DNA from: Streptomyces lucensis JCM 4490
GTDB lineage: Bacteria > Actinomycetota > Actinomycetes > Streptomycetales > Streptomycetaceae
Direction of reading: 5' to 3'
DNA: 64,000 bases
Assembly (NCBI RefSeq): GCF_014650035.1
Contig: NZ_BMUE01000003.1
Span: 682,001 to 746,000, forward strand
Shown piece after piece: positions 8,858 to 17,082 of the stretch. Each line of letters opens with the position of its first letter. Positions within the stretch are counted from its first letter, which is position 1. The notes beneath the pieces are model-generated. The model was not told where the DNA came from and searched no databases. It was given only the letters and a program-made list of their open reading frames with translations. The translations under genes were made by a program, and so were the position numbers.

Positions 8858-8919
8858 CTGGGACGGTACTGCGACACACTTGACGGCGATCACACACGTC
8901 CGTCGGTTAGTGTCACCGG

Positions 8920-9693
8920 ATGCTCGATGCCACCAACCGCTCTGGGGGCACCGCCACGGCCTCTCCCCGGGCCGCCGCCACGGAGTTCACCGTCCCCGTA
9001 CCCCCCCTGCGCCACGCGGGACTGGCCGCGCGCTGCTCGCGTGCCGTGCTGTCCCCGTACGCGCGGCTGTCCCTGCTGCTCGCCCTGCTCGCGGGCGCCG
9101 CCGCGTGCGTGCTGCTGTTCCAGCCGCAGCGGCTGCTCACGCACGGCTGGCCGCCACAGCTCGGCGGGGCCGCGGCTGCCGTCGTCTTCGGGGCGGCGTA
9201 CGGGCTGTGCACCGTGGCGTTCGTTCCGCGCCCCTTGCTGAACCTGGCGGCCGGCGCCCTCTTCGGATCCCAGCTGGGTCTGGCGACGGCGCTGGCCGGG
9301 ACGGTGCTCGGGGCCGGGGTGGCCTTCGGGCTGGGCCGCCTCCTCGGGCAGGACGCGCTGCGCCCGCTGCTGCGGGGCCGCTGGCTGAAGGCGGCCGACG
9401 GGCAGCTCAGCCGGCACGGGTTCCGGTCCATGCTGGCGGCCCGGCTCTTCCCGGGCGTGCCGTTCTGGGCGGCGAACTACTGCGCGGCCGTCTCCCGCAT
9501 GGGCTGGCCGGCGTTCCTGCTGGCCACCGGTCTCGGCTCGATCCCGAACACGGCCGCCTACGCGGTCGCCGGCGCCCGCGCCTCGGCGCCGACGTCCCCG
9601 GCCTTCCTGCTGGCGATGGCCTGCATCGCCGTACCCGCGCTCGTGGGCGCGGTCGTGGCCTGGCGCAAACGCCACCACCTGCGCGGCTCCTGA
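8920..9693 (+). CDS. TVP38/TMEM64 family membrane protein
   Basis: A 257-aa membrane protein of the TVP38/TMEM64 (VTT domain) family, distant relatives of DedA. After a polar head of about 45 residues there are about six hydrophobic segments. The family core is 'FVPRPLLNLAAGALFG' (about 97-112), 'GAGVAFGLGRLLG' and 'LAARLFPGVPFWAANYCAAVSRM' (only partly quoted), the last with the Arg/Phe/Pro pattern of the VTT re-entrant loop. A role in lipid scrambling or envelope homeostasis is inferred from relatives. It ends in a basic tail, Arg-Lys-Arg-His-His. No partner gene is adjacent. Confidence 0.88.
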   Translation: MLDATNRSGGTATASPRAAATEFTVPVPPLRHAGLAARCSRAVLSPYARLSLLLALLAGAAACVLLFQPQRLLTHGWPPQLGGAAAAVVFGAAYGLCTVAFVPRPLLNLAAGALFGSQLGLATALAGTVLGAGVAFGLGRLLGQDALRPLLRGRWLKAADGQLSRHGFRSMLAARLFPGVPFWAANYCAAVSRMGWPAFLLATGLGSIPNTAAYAVAGARASAPTSPAFLLAMACIAVPALVGAVVAWRKRHHLRGS

Positions 9694-10010
9694 GCACCGC
9701 CGGCCACCTCCCGAACCGACTCGCGACAGCCCGCCGACGGCACCGCTGCCACCGGGGCCCGCTCCCGGCACGCACCGCCCGCACTGGTGGGCCGCGACCG
9801 GGAAGCCGACGGGCAAGCCGCCACCGCAGGCCGTCTCACCCCGGGAAGGCCCGGCGCCGGTTCGGCACGGGACGGGTCACCGCGGCAGAGCGGAGCCCGG
9901 CCGGCCGGACCTCGCGCTGCACGAGCGTGGTCGGCGGAACGGGCCCCGGGCACCCGCTCGGGGCGGCGGGTTCGCCGACATGCGGGGGCAAGCCGCCGCC
10001 GCGGGCCGTT
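9694..10010. other. 317-bp gap between TVP38 gene and carotenoid operon, with one repeat copy
   Basis: No gene with convincing codon pattern or ribosome site was found here. It contains copy A of a 37-bp imperfect repeat; copy B is the 3' end of the neighbouring Rieske gene. Confidence 0.6.
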
Positions 10011-10022
10011 TCACCCCGGGAA
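9811..10022. repeat. Pair of 37-bp near-identical direct repeats, 175 bp apart
   Basis: Copies at 9811-9847 and 9986-10022 match at 34 of 37 positions. Copy B covers the last codons and stop of the Rieske gene; copy A keeps an equivalent stop triplet (tca on the plus strand) but has no gene body. The sequence right after each copy also shares scattered similarity ending in 'GTTCGGC'. It could be the scar of a small duplication at the edge of the crt block. Confidence 0.7.
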
Positions 10023-11021
10023 ACGCCCCTCGGCCCGCAAGGCCCACCGCCGTTCGGCGTAGGCGAGGTCGTCTCGCCACAGCCGGCCCGCCGCGTAGCG
10101 GATCGCGGGGCGCAGCAGCGGAGCCGCCCGCCGTGCCAGGGCGAAGCCCGGCCGGGCGGAGGTGGCGACGACGGCCTCCACCACAGCGGTGCGCGGCCTG
10201 CCCCGCGGGTCGGGGCCGAGCGGGGTCGCATGGGTCTCCACGACGGAGCCCTCGCCCTCACCGTGGGTGATGCGCATGACGACCGTGCGCGGCCCGGGCG
10301 CCGTGAACACCGCGCGGACGGGGACGACGAGCCGGCCGGCCACCTTGAACGAGACGTCCACCGTGAACGCGTCCTCCCCGTCACCTCGTTCGGGAGAACG
10401 CACGACGGTGAGGTCGACGAAGGAGTACGGGTGGAACCACGCCCCGTGCCAGGGGTCGAGGCGGTTGGCGACCACGTCCTCCGGCTCGCACACGCCCGTC
10501 CCGGTGTAGACGGACGCCAGCGCGCCGGCCGCGGCGGGCCGGGCCGGCACCGGCGGCCGGGCGGTGGGCTCCTCGCCCCCGGCGTCGTCCAGCCGCACCC
10601 ACAACAGCACCCCGTCGTCATGGGCGGGCCAGGGGTCCCAGCCGCCGAACGGCGTGCCGTCCAGTGCGAGTCCGTGCCAGTGGCACACCAGGACGCCGCA
10701 GCGCACGGGGCTGTCCCCCAGGGGCGCGCCGAGGTGGGGGCAGGCGCCGGGGCCGGAGACGAGGCGGCCCCGCCCGTCCCGCCAGAGCACCACTTCCCGG
10801 CCGGCGACGGTCCGGGCCAGCGGCCGGTCCGGGCGCAGGTCGCGGGAGGCGCCGACGACGAACCAGTTGCCGGCCGGCCGCCCCTGCGCCCGCTTGAGCG
10901 CGTCGGCGATGGTCGCGGGCCGGGCCTCGCGCCAGGTCGGGCGCTGGCGCTCCCAGGCGACGGGGACGCGACGCAGGCGCAGCGGCAGGCGTGCGCGCCG
11001 GGGCGGGTGGGCGGACGTCAC
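10011..11021 (-). CDS. Rieske [2Fe-2S] protein of the carotenoid operon (crtV position)
   Basis: A 336-aa protein, last gene of crtE-crtI-crtB-this. The Rieske cluster ligands are Cys94-x-His96 and Cys113-x2-His116 ('CPHLGAP', 'CHWHG'), without the extra disulfide cysteines of bc1-type Rieske proteins, so it resembles the Rieske half of ring-hydroxylating oxygenases. Residues about 150-330 form a second domain with '[17 protein letters not shown]' and '[17 protein letters not shown]', which could be a START-like substrate domain; I recall such proteins as DUF5914. The GTG start (11021) has GGAGG just upstream and overlaps the crtB stop by 4 bp. In published S. griseus/S. coelicolor clusters this slot is called crtV; its reaction is unsettled. 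Confidence 0.85.
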   Translation of the reverse strand: MTSAHPPRRARLPLRLRRVPVAWERQRPTWREARPATIADALKRAQGRPAGNWFVVGASRDLRPDRPLARTVAGREVVLWRDGRGRLVSGPGACPHLGAPLGDSPVRCGVLVCHWHGLALDGTPFGGWDPWPAHDDGVLLWVRLDDAGGEEPTARPPVPARPAAAGALASVYTGTGVCEPEDVVANRLDPWHGAWFHPYSFVDLTVVRSPERGDGEDAFTVDVSFKVAGRLVVPVRAVFTAPGPRTVVMRITHGEGEGSVVETHATPLGPDPRGRPRTAVVEAVVATSARPGFALARRAAPLLRPAIRYAAGRLWRDDLAYAERRWALRAEGRFPG

Positions 11022-12040
11022 GCGGCCTCCTTCCAGGGGCGGCACGGATGCGGAACGCGAGGGGGCGCGGGGGTGGGCGCCCGCCGTGCGGCGAGGCGGG
11101 CCGCGGTCACCCGCAGCAGGCCGTCGGCGGCGACGAGGGCCCGGCGCCTGCGGGGCACTACGGCACGGCGGTGCAGTACCGCGAAGCCGTCGGCGGCGAC
11201 GGCGTCCAGGATGGCGCCGTAGAGCACGAACGCGGTGCGGATGCAGGGCCGGGCGACGGGATCGAGCATCGGCAGGCCGGGCGCCGCACGCCGGTACGCG
11301 GCGCGGGTGAGGGCCTCGAAGGCGCGCAGCGCCGAGGTGACCCGGCGGTCGGTGCGGCCGCTGTCCCGGCAGCGGCGCAGCAGTTCCCGGTCGACTCCGT
11401 GGGCGGCGAGCAGGTCCTGGGGGAGATAGACGCGGCCGCGGTCGAGGTCCTCGCCGACGTCCCGCAGGAAGTTGGTCATCTGGAAGGCTACGCCCAGTTC
11501 GGCGGCGTACGGGGCGGCCTCCGCGCGGGGTACGACGGTGCCGAGGACGGGCAGCATCTGCAGGCCGATCACCGCCGCCGAGCCGTGCATGTAGCCGCGC
11601 AGCGCACCCTGGTCGGCGTACTCGGTGACGGTCAGGTCGCTGCGCATGGAGGCGAGGAAGTCCGTGAAGTGACGGTGGTCGATGGCGTACCGGCTGCTGG
11701 TGTCCGCCAGGGCGGCGACCACCGGCGCCGTTCCCCGGCCGCTCGCGAGGCCCTGGGCCAGGTCGTCGCCGAGCCGGTCCAGGGCGGCGGCCCGTCGTGC
11801 CGTCTCCCCATCGTCGCGCGGGCCGGGGCCGGGGCCGTCGCCGAGCGCGTCGACGATGTCGTCGGCCCAGCGGGCGAAGCCGTACAGGGCGTGCACGGCG
11901 GGGCGCCGGTCGGCGGGCAGCAGCCGGGTGGCGAGGAAGTAGGTGCGGCCGTGCCGGGCGTTCAGCGCGCGGCAGTCGGTGTAGGCGGTGCGCAGGAACG
12001 GGTCGGTGATGCCGGCTGCGTCCAGTTCTCGGGCGGTCAC
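11018..12040 (-). CDS. crtB: Phytoene synthase
   Basis: A 340-aa trans-isoprenyl (squalene/phytoene synthase family) enzyme that joins two GGPP molecules into phytoene. The two Mg-binding aspartate motifs are present: DDIVD (60-64) and DVGED (194-198, in '[18 protein letters not shown]'). 'YGFARWADD' and '[10 protein letters not shown]'-like '[10 protein letters not shown]' are further signatures. The last 40 residues are Arg/Pro-rich and outside the fold. ATG start overlaps the crtI stop (ATGA) and its stop overlaps the Rieske start (GTGA), so translation is coupled along the operon. Confidence 0.96.
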   Translation of the reverse strand: MTARELDAAGITDPFLRTAYTDCRALNARHGRTYFLATRLLPADRRPAVHALYGFARWADDIVDALGDGPGPGPRDDGETARRAAALDRLGDDLAQGLASGRGTAPVVAALADTSSRYAIDHRHFTDFLASMRSDLTVTEYADQGALRGYMHGSAAVIGLQMLPVLGTVVPRAEAAPYAAELGVAFQMTNFLRDVGEDLDRGRVYLPQDLLAAHGVDRELLRRCRDSGRTDRRVTSALRAFEALTRAAYRRAAPGLPMLDPVARPCIRTAFVLYGAILDAVAADGFAVLHRRAVVPRRRRALVAADGLLRVTAARLAARRAPTPAPPRVPHPCRPWKEAA

Positions 12041-13575
12041 GGGCGTACTCCCTCAAGCGGCCGGCGGGCGCTCCTGGTGGCGGCGCCGGGACCGGGCCGT
12101 CCGGTGATGCGGGCGGCGGCCAGCTTTCCCGACAGCAGCACCGGCGGCACGCCCACGCCGGGTGTGGTGCCGCAGCCGGCGAGTACGGCGTTGGCGGTGC
12201 CGCGCACCAGGTTGCGCGGGCGGAAGGGACCGGTCTGGGCGAAGGTGTGCGCGGCGGAGAAGGGCGTTCCCGCGGCATGCCCCTGCGCACTCCAGTCGGC
12301 GGGGGTCACCAGGCACTCCGCCTCGATGGCCGACCCGATGCCCGCCAGGCCCCGGCGGTCGAGCTCGCGCAGCAGGCTGTCGCGGTAGCGGGGGGCGAGG
12401 GTGGACCACTCGGTGACGCCCGGACCGATGTCGGTGTTGGGGCAGGGGGCGAGGACGTAGTGCAGGTGCCGGCCGGGCGGGGCCAGGCCGGGATCGGTCG
12501 CGGTGGGCCGGGTGATCAGCAGGGAGGGGTCGCTCATCAGCTCGCCGGTGCGGGTCAGTTGGCGGAAGGTGCCCCGCCAGGCGCGGCCGAAGGAGAGGGT
12601 GTGGTGGGCCAGCTCCGGCCAGGTGCGGTCGCAGCCGGCGTGCAGGACCACCGCGGACGGTGCGTGCCGCAGCCGAGCCGGGCGGCGCGGGGCGCGGCCC
12701 AGCAGGCGGTAGGTCACCGGCAGGTCGGGGGTGAGGACGACGGCGTCGCACGGGATGCGCTCGTCGTCGGTGACCACGGCGGTGACGCGCTCACCGGCGC
12801 GTTCCAGGCGGGTCACCTTCTGCCCGTACCGGAACTCCGCCCCGGCCCCGGCCGCGACGTCGGCCATCGCCCGGGGCAGGGCGTGCATCCCGCCGCGCGG
12901 GAAGTACACGCCTGCGACGGTGTCCATGTAGGCGATCACCGCGTAGGCGGCCATGGCCCGCTCGGGCGGGACGCCGGCGTACAGGGACTGGAAGGTGAAG
13001 ACGCGGCGCAGCCGTTCGTCGCGCAGGTGGCGGGCGACGCACGCCTCCCAGCGGCCGAAGCCGCCGAGCGCGGCGAGCCGTACCAGGCCGGGGGTGAGCA
13101 GTTGCAGCGGCGAGTCGAAGTCGGCGTCGAGGAAACGGCCCCGCTCGGCCCGGTACAGCTGTCGCAGCCAGTGCCGCAGCCGTCGGTAGCCGGCGGCGTC
13201 GGCGCTCGAGGCGAACCGTTCGATCTCCGCCTCCATCGCCTCGGCGTCGGTGTGCACGTCCAGGGTGCTGCCGTCGGCGAAGCGCGCCCGGTAGGCGGGG
13301 CGCAGCTCGATCAGGTCGACGCGGTCGCGCAGCGAGGCGCCGACCGCCGCGAACGCCTCGTCGGCGATGTCCGGCATGGTGAGCACCGTGGGCCCGGTGT
13401 CGATCCGATAGCCGCCCAGCTCCAGTCGTCCGGCGCGGCCGCCGGGTTCCGCACCGCGTTCGACGACGGTGACGCGGCGGCCGGCTCCGAGCAGGTGCAG
13501 CGCGGCGGACAGGCCGGCCAGTCCGGCGCCGACCACGACCACGTGGTCGGTGGGTCCCGCGATCGTCCGGGTCAC
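12037..13575 (-). CDS. crtI: Phytoene desaturase
   Basis: A 512-aa FAD-dependent CrtI-type desaturase that introduces four double bases' worth of unsaturation, turning phytoene into all-trans lycopene. The N-terminal dinucleotide fold reads '[18 protein letters not shown]' (about 11-28), followed by '[11 protein letters not shown]'. The C-terminal bacterial-desaturase segment '[19 protein letters not shown]' closes the FAD site. The GTG start at 13575 has GGAGG upstream and overlaps the crtE stop (GTGA); a longer open frame to 15264 is only shadow of crtE. It is the second gene of the leftward operon. Confidence 0.96.
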   Translation of the reverse strand: MTRTIAGPTDHVVVVGAGLAGLSAALHLLGAGRRVTVVERGAEPGGRAGRLELGGYRIDTGPTVLTMPDIADEAFAAVGASLRDRVDLIELRPAYRARFADGSTLDVHTDAEAMEAEIERFASSADAAGYRRLRHWLRQLYRAERGRFLDADFDSPLQLLTPGLVRLAALGGFGRWEACVARHLRDERLRRVFTFQSLYAGVPPERAMAAYAVIAYMDTVAGVYFPRGGMHALPRAMADVAAGAGAEFRYGQKVTRLERAGERVTAVVTDDERIPCDAVVLTPDLPVTYRLLGRAPRRPARLRHAPSAVVLHAGCDRTWPELAHHTLSFGRAWRGTFRQLTRTGELMSDPSLLITRPTATDPGLAPPGRHLHYVLAPCPNTDIGPGVTEWSTLAPRYRDSLLRELDRRGLAGIGSAIEAECLVTPADWSAQGHAAGTPFSAAHTFAQTGPFRPRNLVRGTANAVLAGCGTTPGVGVPPVLLSGKLAAARITGRPGPGAATRSARRPLEGVRP

Positions 13576-14852
13576 CGGCCCGCCTCCGTCGCGGTGGCGG
13601 CCGGCGCGGTGGCCGGCGGTCGGCCGGCCGGTTCGGGCACCTGGGCGCGGCAGCCGGTGATCTCGGACAGCAGGCCGCGCAGCCGGGCCGCCGCGCCCGG
13701 CGCCAGGACGGGCTCGTGGAGGTGGTGCAGGCACTGTTCGGTCAGCCGGGCGATCCGGGTCTCCACCAGTTCGAGGGCCCCCGTGGTCCGCACGACCTCC
13801 CGTACGTCGGCCAGTTCGCCGTCGGTGAGGTCGGCGCGGCCCACCGCGTAGCGCAGTACGCCGAGCGCGGTGCGGTCGCCGGCGCCCGTGGCGAGGGCCC
13901 GGGCCACGGCCAGCGGATAGGAGGGTTTGCCCTCGCGCACGTCCCCGCCGGACGGCTTGCCGGTGACGCGGGGGTCGGCGAAGAGGTCGTCCAGGTCGTC
14001 CCGCAGCTGGAAGGCGAGGCCCGCGCTGCGTCCGGCGCGGCGCAGCGTCCCCGCGGTGGCGGCGTCCGCTCCGGCGAGGACCGCGCCCAGCTCCAGGGGC
14101 CGCTCCACCGTGTACAGGGCGCTCTTGAGGTACGCGGCACGCATCGAACGGGCCATGGAGTGGGCGGAGGTGGCCTGGCCGTGCACGTCGAGGTACTGGC
14201 CGGCCACCATCTCGGTGCGCAGGCCGCGCCACACCCCGGCCAGCCGGTGCGCGGTGCCGTCCGGCAGCGCGGGATCCCGCAGTACGCCGGTCAGCGCGTC
14301 GTCCGCCCAGGCCAGGGCGAGGTCGCCGGCGAGCATCGCGGCGGACGTGCCGAGCCGGTGGGCGGCGGCCTCCGGAACCGTACCGGTGTACTGGCCGGCC
14401 ACGTCGGCGTGCAGCGCAGGGGCGCCACGGCGGGTGGGGGCCCGGTCCATCAGGTCGTCGTGGACCAGGGCGCAGGTCTGGATGAGTTCGAGCGCCGCGG
14501 CCGTCCGCAGTGCCACGCGCACCTGAGCGGTGTCCCCGCCGCCGCACGCGCGCAGGGACCACCACAGCATCCTGGCGCGGATACGGCGGCCGCCGCGCCG
14601 GGTGAACCGGTCGACCCGGTCCGCGATGTCGCCGGCGAACACCGGGTCGAGGCCCCGGCATTCGGCGAGCCGCCCGGCGAGCAGGTCCCGCAGCTCCCGG
14701 GCGACGGCTCCCGGCACGTCGTCGTCGACGGCGCGGGCGTCGCGCGGGACCGGCTCGCCGGCCTGCCCCCCGCTGGCGTGCGGGCCGGCCACGACGGACG
14801 GCCTGCGCGGCGCGGCCGCCGTGGGACGGCCGGTCGCCTGGATGGAACACAT
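13572..14852 (-). CDS. crtE: Geranylgeranyl diphosphate synthase (polyprenyl synthetase)
   Basis: A 426-aa trans-prenyltransferase, first gene of the leftward crt operon; it condenses IPP with allylic diphosphates to give GGPP, the carotenoid precursor. The first aspartate-rich motif is DDLMD (132-136, in 'HDDLMDRAPTRRG') and the second is DDLDD (285-289), both complete. 'KPSGGDVREGKPSYPL' is the conserved loop after the second motif. It carries an unusual N-terminal extension of about 45 residues and an Ala/Pro-rich C-terminal tail beyond the family fold. The ATG at 14852 has a GAGAGGA site 7-13 nt upstream. Transcription must start in the 260-bp region shared with crtY. Confidence 0.95.
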   Translation of the reverse strand: MCSIQATGRPTAAAPRRPSVVAGPHASGGQAGEPVPRDARAVDDDVPGAVARELRDLLAGRLAECRGLDPVFAGDIADRVDRFTRRGGRRIRARMLWWSLRACGGGDTAQVRVALRTAAALELIQTCALVHDDLMDRAPTRRGAPALHADVAGQYTGTVPEAAAHRLGTSAAMLAGDLALAWADDALTGVLRDPALPDGTAHRLAGVWRGLRTEMVAGQYLDVHGQATSAHSMARSMRAAYLKSALYTVERPLELGAVLAGADAATAGTLRRAGRSAGLAFQLRDDLDDLFADPRVTGKPSGGDVREGKPSYPLAVARALATGAGDRTALGVLRYAVGRADLTDGELADVREVVRTTGALELVETRIARLTEQCLHHLHEPVLAPGAAARLRGLLSEITGCRAQVPEPAGRPPATAPAATATEAGR

Positions 14853-14900
14853 CGCGGATCCTCTCGCCGGTCGGGAGACGGGCCGGCACCCGGTCCCTCA

Positions 14901-14942
14901 CCTGTTGCCTGCGTTGCCTGCGTCTGCATCGCCTGCATCGCC
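14901..14942 (-). repeat. Short tandem repeats upstream of crtE
   Basis: On the minus strand two exact GGCGATGCA units are followed by degenerate GACGCA, GGCAACGCA and GGCAACA units. They lie about 50-90 nt upstream of the crtE start, probably in its 5' leader or promoter. Confidence 0.7.
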
Positions 14943-14975
14943 GTGTCGCTTCCTCGTCACACATTCCGCGTGGAT

Positions 14976-15018
14976 CACCCCGCCGGATGCGCCGTTCGGT
15001 GGACATGCCGGCGGGGTG
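14976..15018. promoter_or_regulatory. 11-bp inverted repeat, candidate operator between crtE and crtY
   Basis: Arms 14976-14986 (CACCCCGCCGG) and 15008-15018 (CCGGCGGGGTG) are exact complements separated by 21 bp, about two helical turns between arms. This suits a dimeric or tetrameric regulator binding on one face of the helix. Function is inferred from position only. Confidence 0.5.
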
Positions 15019-15112
15019 GGTGCCCAGCCGCGCGACACGCTCCCGCCTGCATCCGCCGGCGCCCGCGGACGGGAAGACTGGCCGGGTCGACGGGCCCGCG
15101 AAGGGAGTCGCC

Positions 15113-16309
15113 GTGGACGTGGAGTCGGATGTCGCCGTCGTGGGCGCCGGGGCCGCCGGGCTGTCGCTGGCCCTGCGGCTGGCCCGGCCGCCCGCGGGCG
15201 CGCGCCCGGTGACGGCCGTGCTGCTCGCGGCGCCGCCGGGGCCGTTCCGTGCGCCGCGGCGCACGTGGTGCTACTGGGAGGAGGGGGCGGGTCCCTACGA
15301 CGGGGCGCTGACGGCCTGCTGGCAGCGGCTGCGGGTGCGCCCCCGCGACGGCCGGGCGGTGAACGCCGCCATCGCACCGCTGCGCTACAAGATGCTGCGC
15401 TCCGACGCCTTCGAGGAACTGGCCGGCCGGCTGATGGCGGGGAACGCGCGGGTGCGGACCGTCGAGGCCGTCGTCGAGCGGGTCCGGTCCGTGCCGGGCG
15501 GCGCTGTGGTGCACGCCCGCGGGGCCGGCGGCGGCCTGCTGACCGTGCGCGCCCGCTGGGTGTTCGACTCCCGGCCGCTCCCGTGCCCGCCGCCGGCCCG
15601 CACGACGCTGCTGCAGCACTTCCGCGGCTGGTTCGTGCGCACCCGCCGACCGGTGTTCGATCCCGCCACCGTGGAGTTGATGGACTTCCGCACGCCGCAG
15701 CCCGCGGACGGGCTGTCGTTCGGCTACGTGCTGCCGACCGGTCCGCGGGAGGCGCTGGTCGAGTACACGGAGTTCTCCCGCCGGGCGCTCGGCCGCGAGG
15801 CGTACGACCGCGCGCTCGGCGACTACACCGCCCGGATCCTGCGGATCGGCGACCACGAGGTGACCGGGTGCGAGCAGGGCGTGATCCCGATGACGGACGC
15901 GCACTTCCCCCGGCGCACCGCCGCGTGCGTGTTCCGGATCGGGGCCGCGGCCGGAGCCACGCGCCCCGCCACGGGCTACACCTTCAGTGCCGTGCAGCGC
16001 CAGGCCGACGCGGTGGCCGCCGCGCTGCACTCCGGGCGCCCGCCGCTGCCGCCGCGCGCCCACCCGGCCCGCTCCCACCTCATGGACGCCGTGCTGCTGC
16101 ACGCTCTCGACCACGGCCGGGTGGACGGCCCCGCCTTCTTCACCCGGCTGTTCACCCGGGTGCCCGCACCCCGGCTGCTGCGTTTCCTGGACGGGCGCAC
16201 CAGCCTGGCGGAAGACCTGTCCGTCGGCCTGCACGTGCCCGCCGCCGCGATGCTCGGCTCGGCCCTCGCCCTGCCGTTCGCCCGGCGCCGCGGCGCCCCC
16301 GCCGTCTGA
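15113..16309 (+). CDS. crtY: Lycopene cyclase
   Basis: A 398-aa flavoprotein-type lycopene beta-cyclase that closes both ends of lycopene to give beta-carotene. The N-terminal nucleotide-binding motif is 'VAVVGAGAAGLSLALRL' (about 7-23); further on are 'RRTWCYWEEG' (the cyclase-specific W-W region), 'FDSRPL' and 'LVEYTEFS', and a late 'GAAAGATRPATGYTF' segment, all typical of CrtY. The GTG at 15113 was chosen for its AAGGGAG ribosome site at 15101-15107; a longer frame back to 14987 overlaps the inverted repeat. First gene of the rightward crtY-crtT-crtU operon. Confidence 0.94.
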   Translation: MDVESDVAVVGAGAAGLSLALRLARPPAGARPVTAVLLAAPPGPFRAPRRTWCYWEEGAGPYDGALTACWQRLRVRPRDGRAVNAAIAPLRYKMLRSDAFEELAGRLMAGNARVRTVEAVVERVRSVPGGAVVHARGAGGGLLTVRARWVFDSRPLPCPPPARTTLLQHFRGWFVRTRRPVFDPATVELMDFRTPQPADGLSFGYVLPTGPREALVEYTEFSRRALGREAYDRALGDYTARILRIGDHEVTGCEQGVIPMTDAHFPRRTAACVFRIGAAAGATRPATGYTFSAVQRQADAVAAALHSGRPPLPPRAHPARSHLMDAVLLHALDHGRVDGPAFFTRLFTRVPAPRLLRFLDGRTSLAEDLSVGLHVPAAAMLGSALALPFARRRGAPAV

Positions 16310-16347
16310 CGACCCGACCCGACCCGACGACCGATTGCGGAGATCGC

Positions 16348-17082
16348 ATGACCCTGCTGCGCGACGCCGACCTGGCCGCCGCCTTCGACCACGCCGCCCG
16401 CAGCTACGACACACTGGTGGCGGCCAACCCCGGTTACCACGCCCACCTGCGGCGCTCCGTGCGGCGCCTCGGCCTGCCCCGCGGCGGCGCGGGCCTGAGC
16501 GTGCTGGACCTCGGCTGCGGCACCGGGGCCTCGACGGCGGCGCTGGCCGCCGAGCTGCCCGGCGCGGCCATCACCGCCGTGGACGCGTCGGCCGGCATGC
16601 TGCGGCGCGCGGCCCGGCGGTCGTGGCCGCGGCCGGTGCGCTTCGTGAACGCCCCGGTGGAAGGCCTGGCCGAGGCCGGGGTGCACGGCCCGTTCGACGC
16701 CGTCTTCGCCGCCTATCTGCTGCGCAACACCGCCGATCCCGACGCCGTGCTGGCCCGCGCCCACCGGCTGCTCGCGCCGCACGGCCGGCTCGCGGTGCAC
16801 GAGTACGCGCTCAGCGGACGGGCGGCGCACCGGGCGGTGTGGAGCGCGGTGTGCGGCGGTCTCGTCCTGCCGGTCGCCACGCTGCTCGGGGACGGGCCGC
16901 TCTACCGGCATCTGTGGCGCAGCGTCGTCACCTTCGACACGGCCGGGCAGCTGGCCCGGCGGGTGCGGGGGGCCGGGTTCGAACGGGTGCGGGTTCTTCC
17001 GCTGCCGGGCTGGCAGACGGGCATCACCCACACGGTCGTCGCCCGCCGCCCGTCGTCCGGCAAAGGGAAGGCGGGGCGGTGA
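16348..17082 (+). CDS. crtT: SAM-dependent methyltransferase of the carotenoid operon
   Basis: A 244-aa class I methyltransferase with SAM loop 'VLDLGCGTG' (52-60), acidic strand 2 end 'AVDASAGML' and 'FDAVFAAYLLRN' in motif III, a UbiE/COQ5-like arrangement. Its place between crtY and crtU matches crtT of S. griseus and S. coelicolor. Its substrate is not established to my knowledge; formation of isorenieratene itself is credited to CrtU. The ATG at 16348 lies 38 bp after crtY with a GGAGA ribosome site, and its stop overlaps the crtU start (GTGA). Confidence 0.9.
   Translation: MTLLRDADLAAAFDHAARSYDTLVAANPGYHAHLRRSVRRLGLPRGGAGLSVLDLGCGTGASTAALAAELPGAAITAVDASAGMLRRAARRSWPRPVRFVNAPVEGLAEAGVHGPFDAVFAAYLLRNTADPDAVLARAHRLLAPHGRLAVHEYALSGRAAHRAVWSAVCGGLVLPVATLLGDGPLYRHLWRSVVTFDTAGQLARRVRGAGFERVRVLPLPGWQTGITHTVVARRPSSGKGKAGR

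Larger units (their letters stand above)
14853..15112. promoter_or_regulatory. Divergent carotenoid control region (crtE / crtY)
   Basis: This 260-bp non-coding stretch separates the two crt operons and must carry both promoters. Two structures are visible. One is a set of 9-nt tandem units at 14901-14942 (GGCGATGCA type on the minus strand). The other is an 11-bp perfect inverted repeat (14976-14986 and 15008-15018) with a 21-nt spacer. In S. coelicolor light-induced crt promoters are read by the ECF factor LitS under LitR; I could not identify those boxes with confidence, and no lit genes occur in the window. Confidence 0.65.

Noticed and set aside
10011..12290. 759-codon frame joining the Rieske gene with sequence antisense to crtB frames
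   Set aside because: GGAGG-GTG at 11021 and the GTGA overlap with crtB define the real start.
14450..14938. Minus-strand ORF starting Met-Gln-Ala-Met-Gln over the tandem repeats upstream of crtE
   Set aside because: It runs through crtE in a wrong frame and has no ribosome site; the repeats are better seen as leader or promoter DNA.
12037..15264. Single 1075-codon minus-strand frame covering crtI and most of crtE
   Set aside because: Only the crtI part reads as protein; the rest is an out-of-frame shadow of crtE with Arg/Ala-rich sequence.
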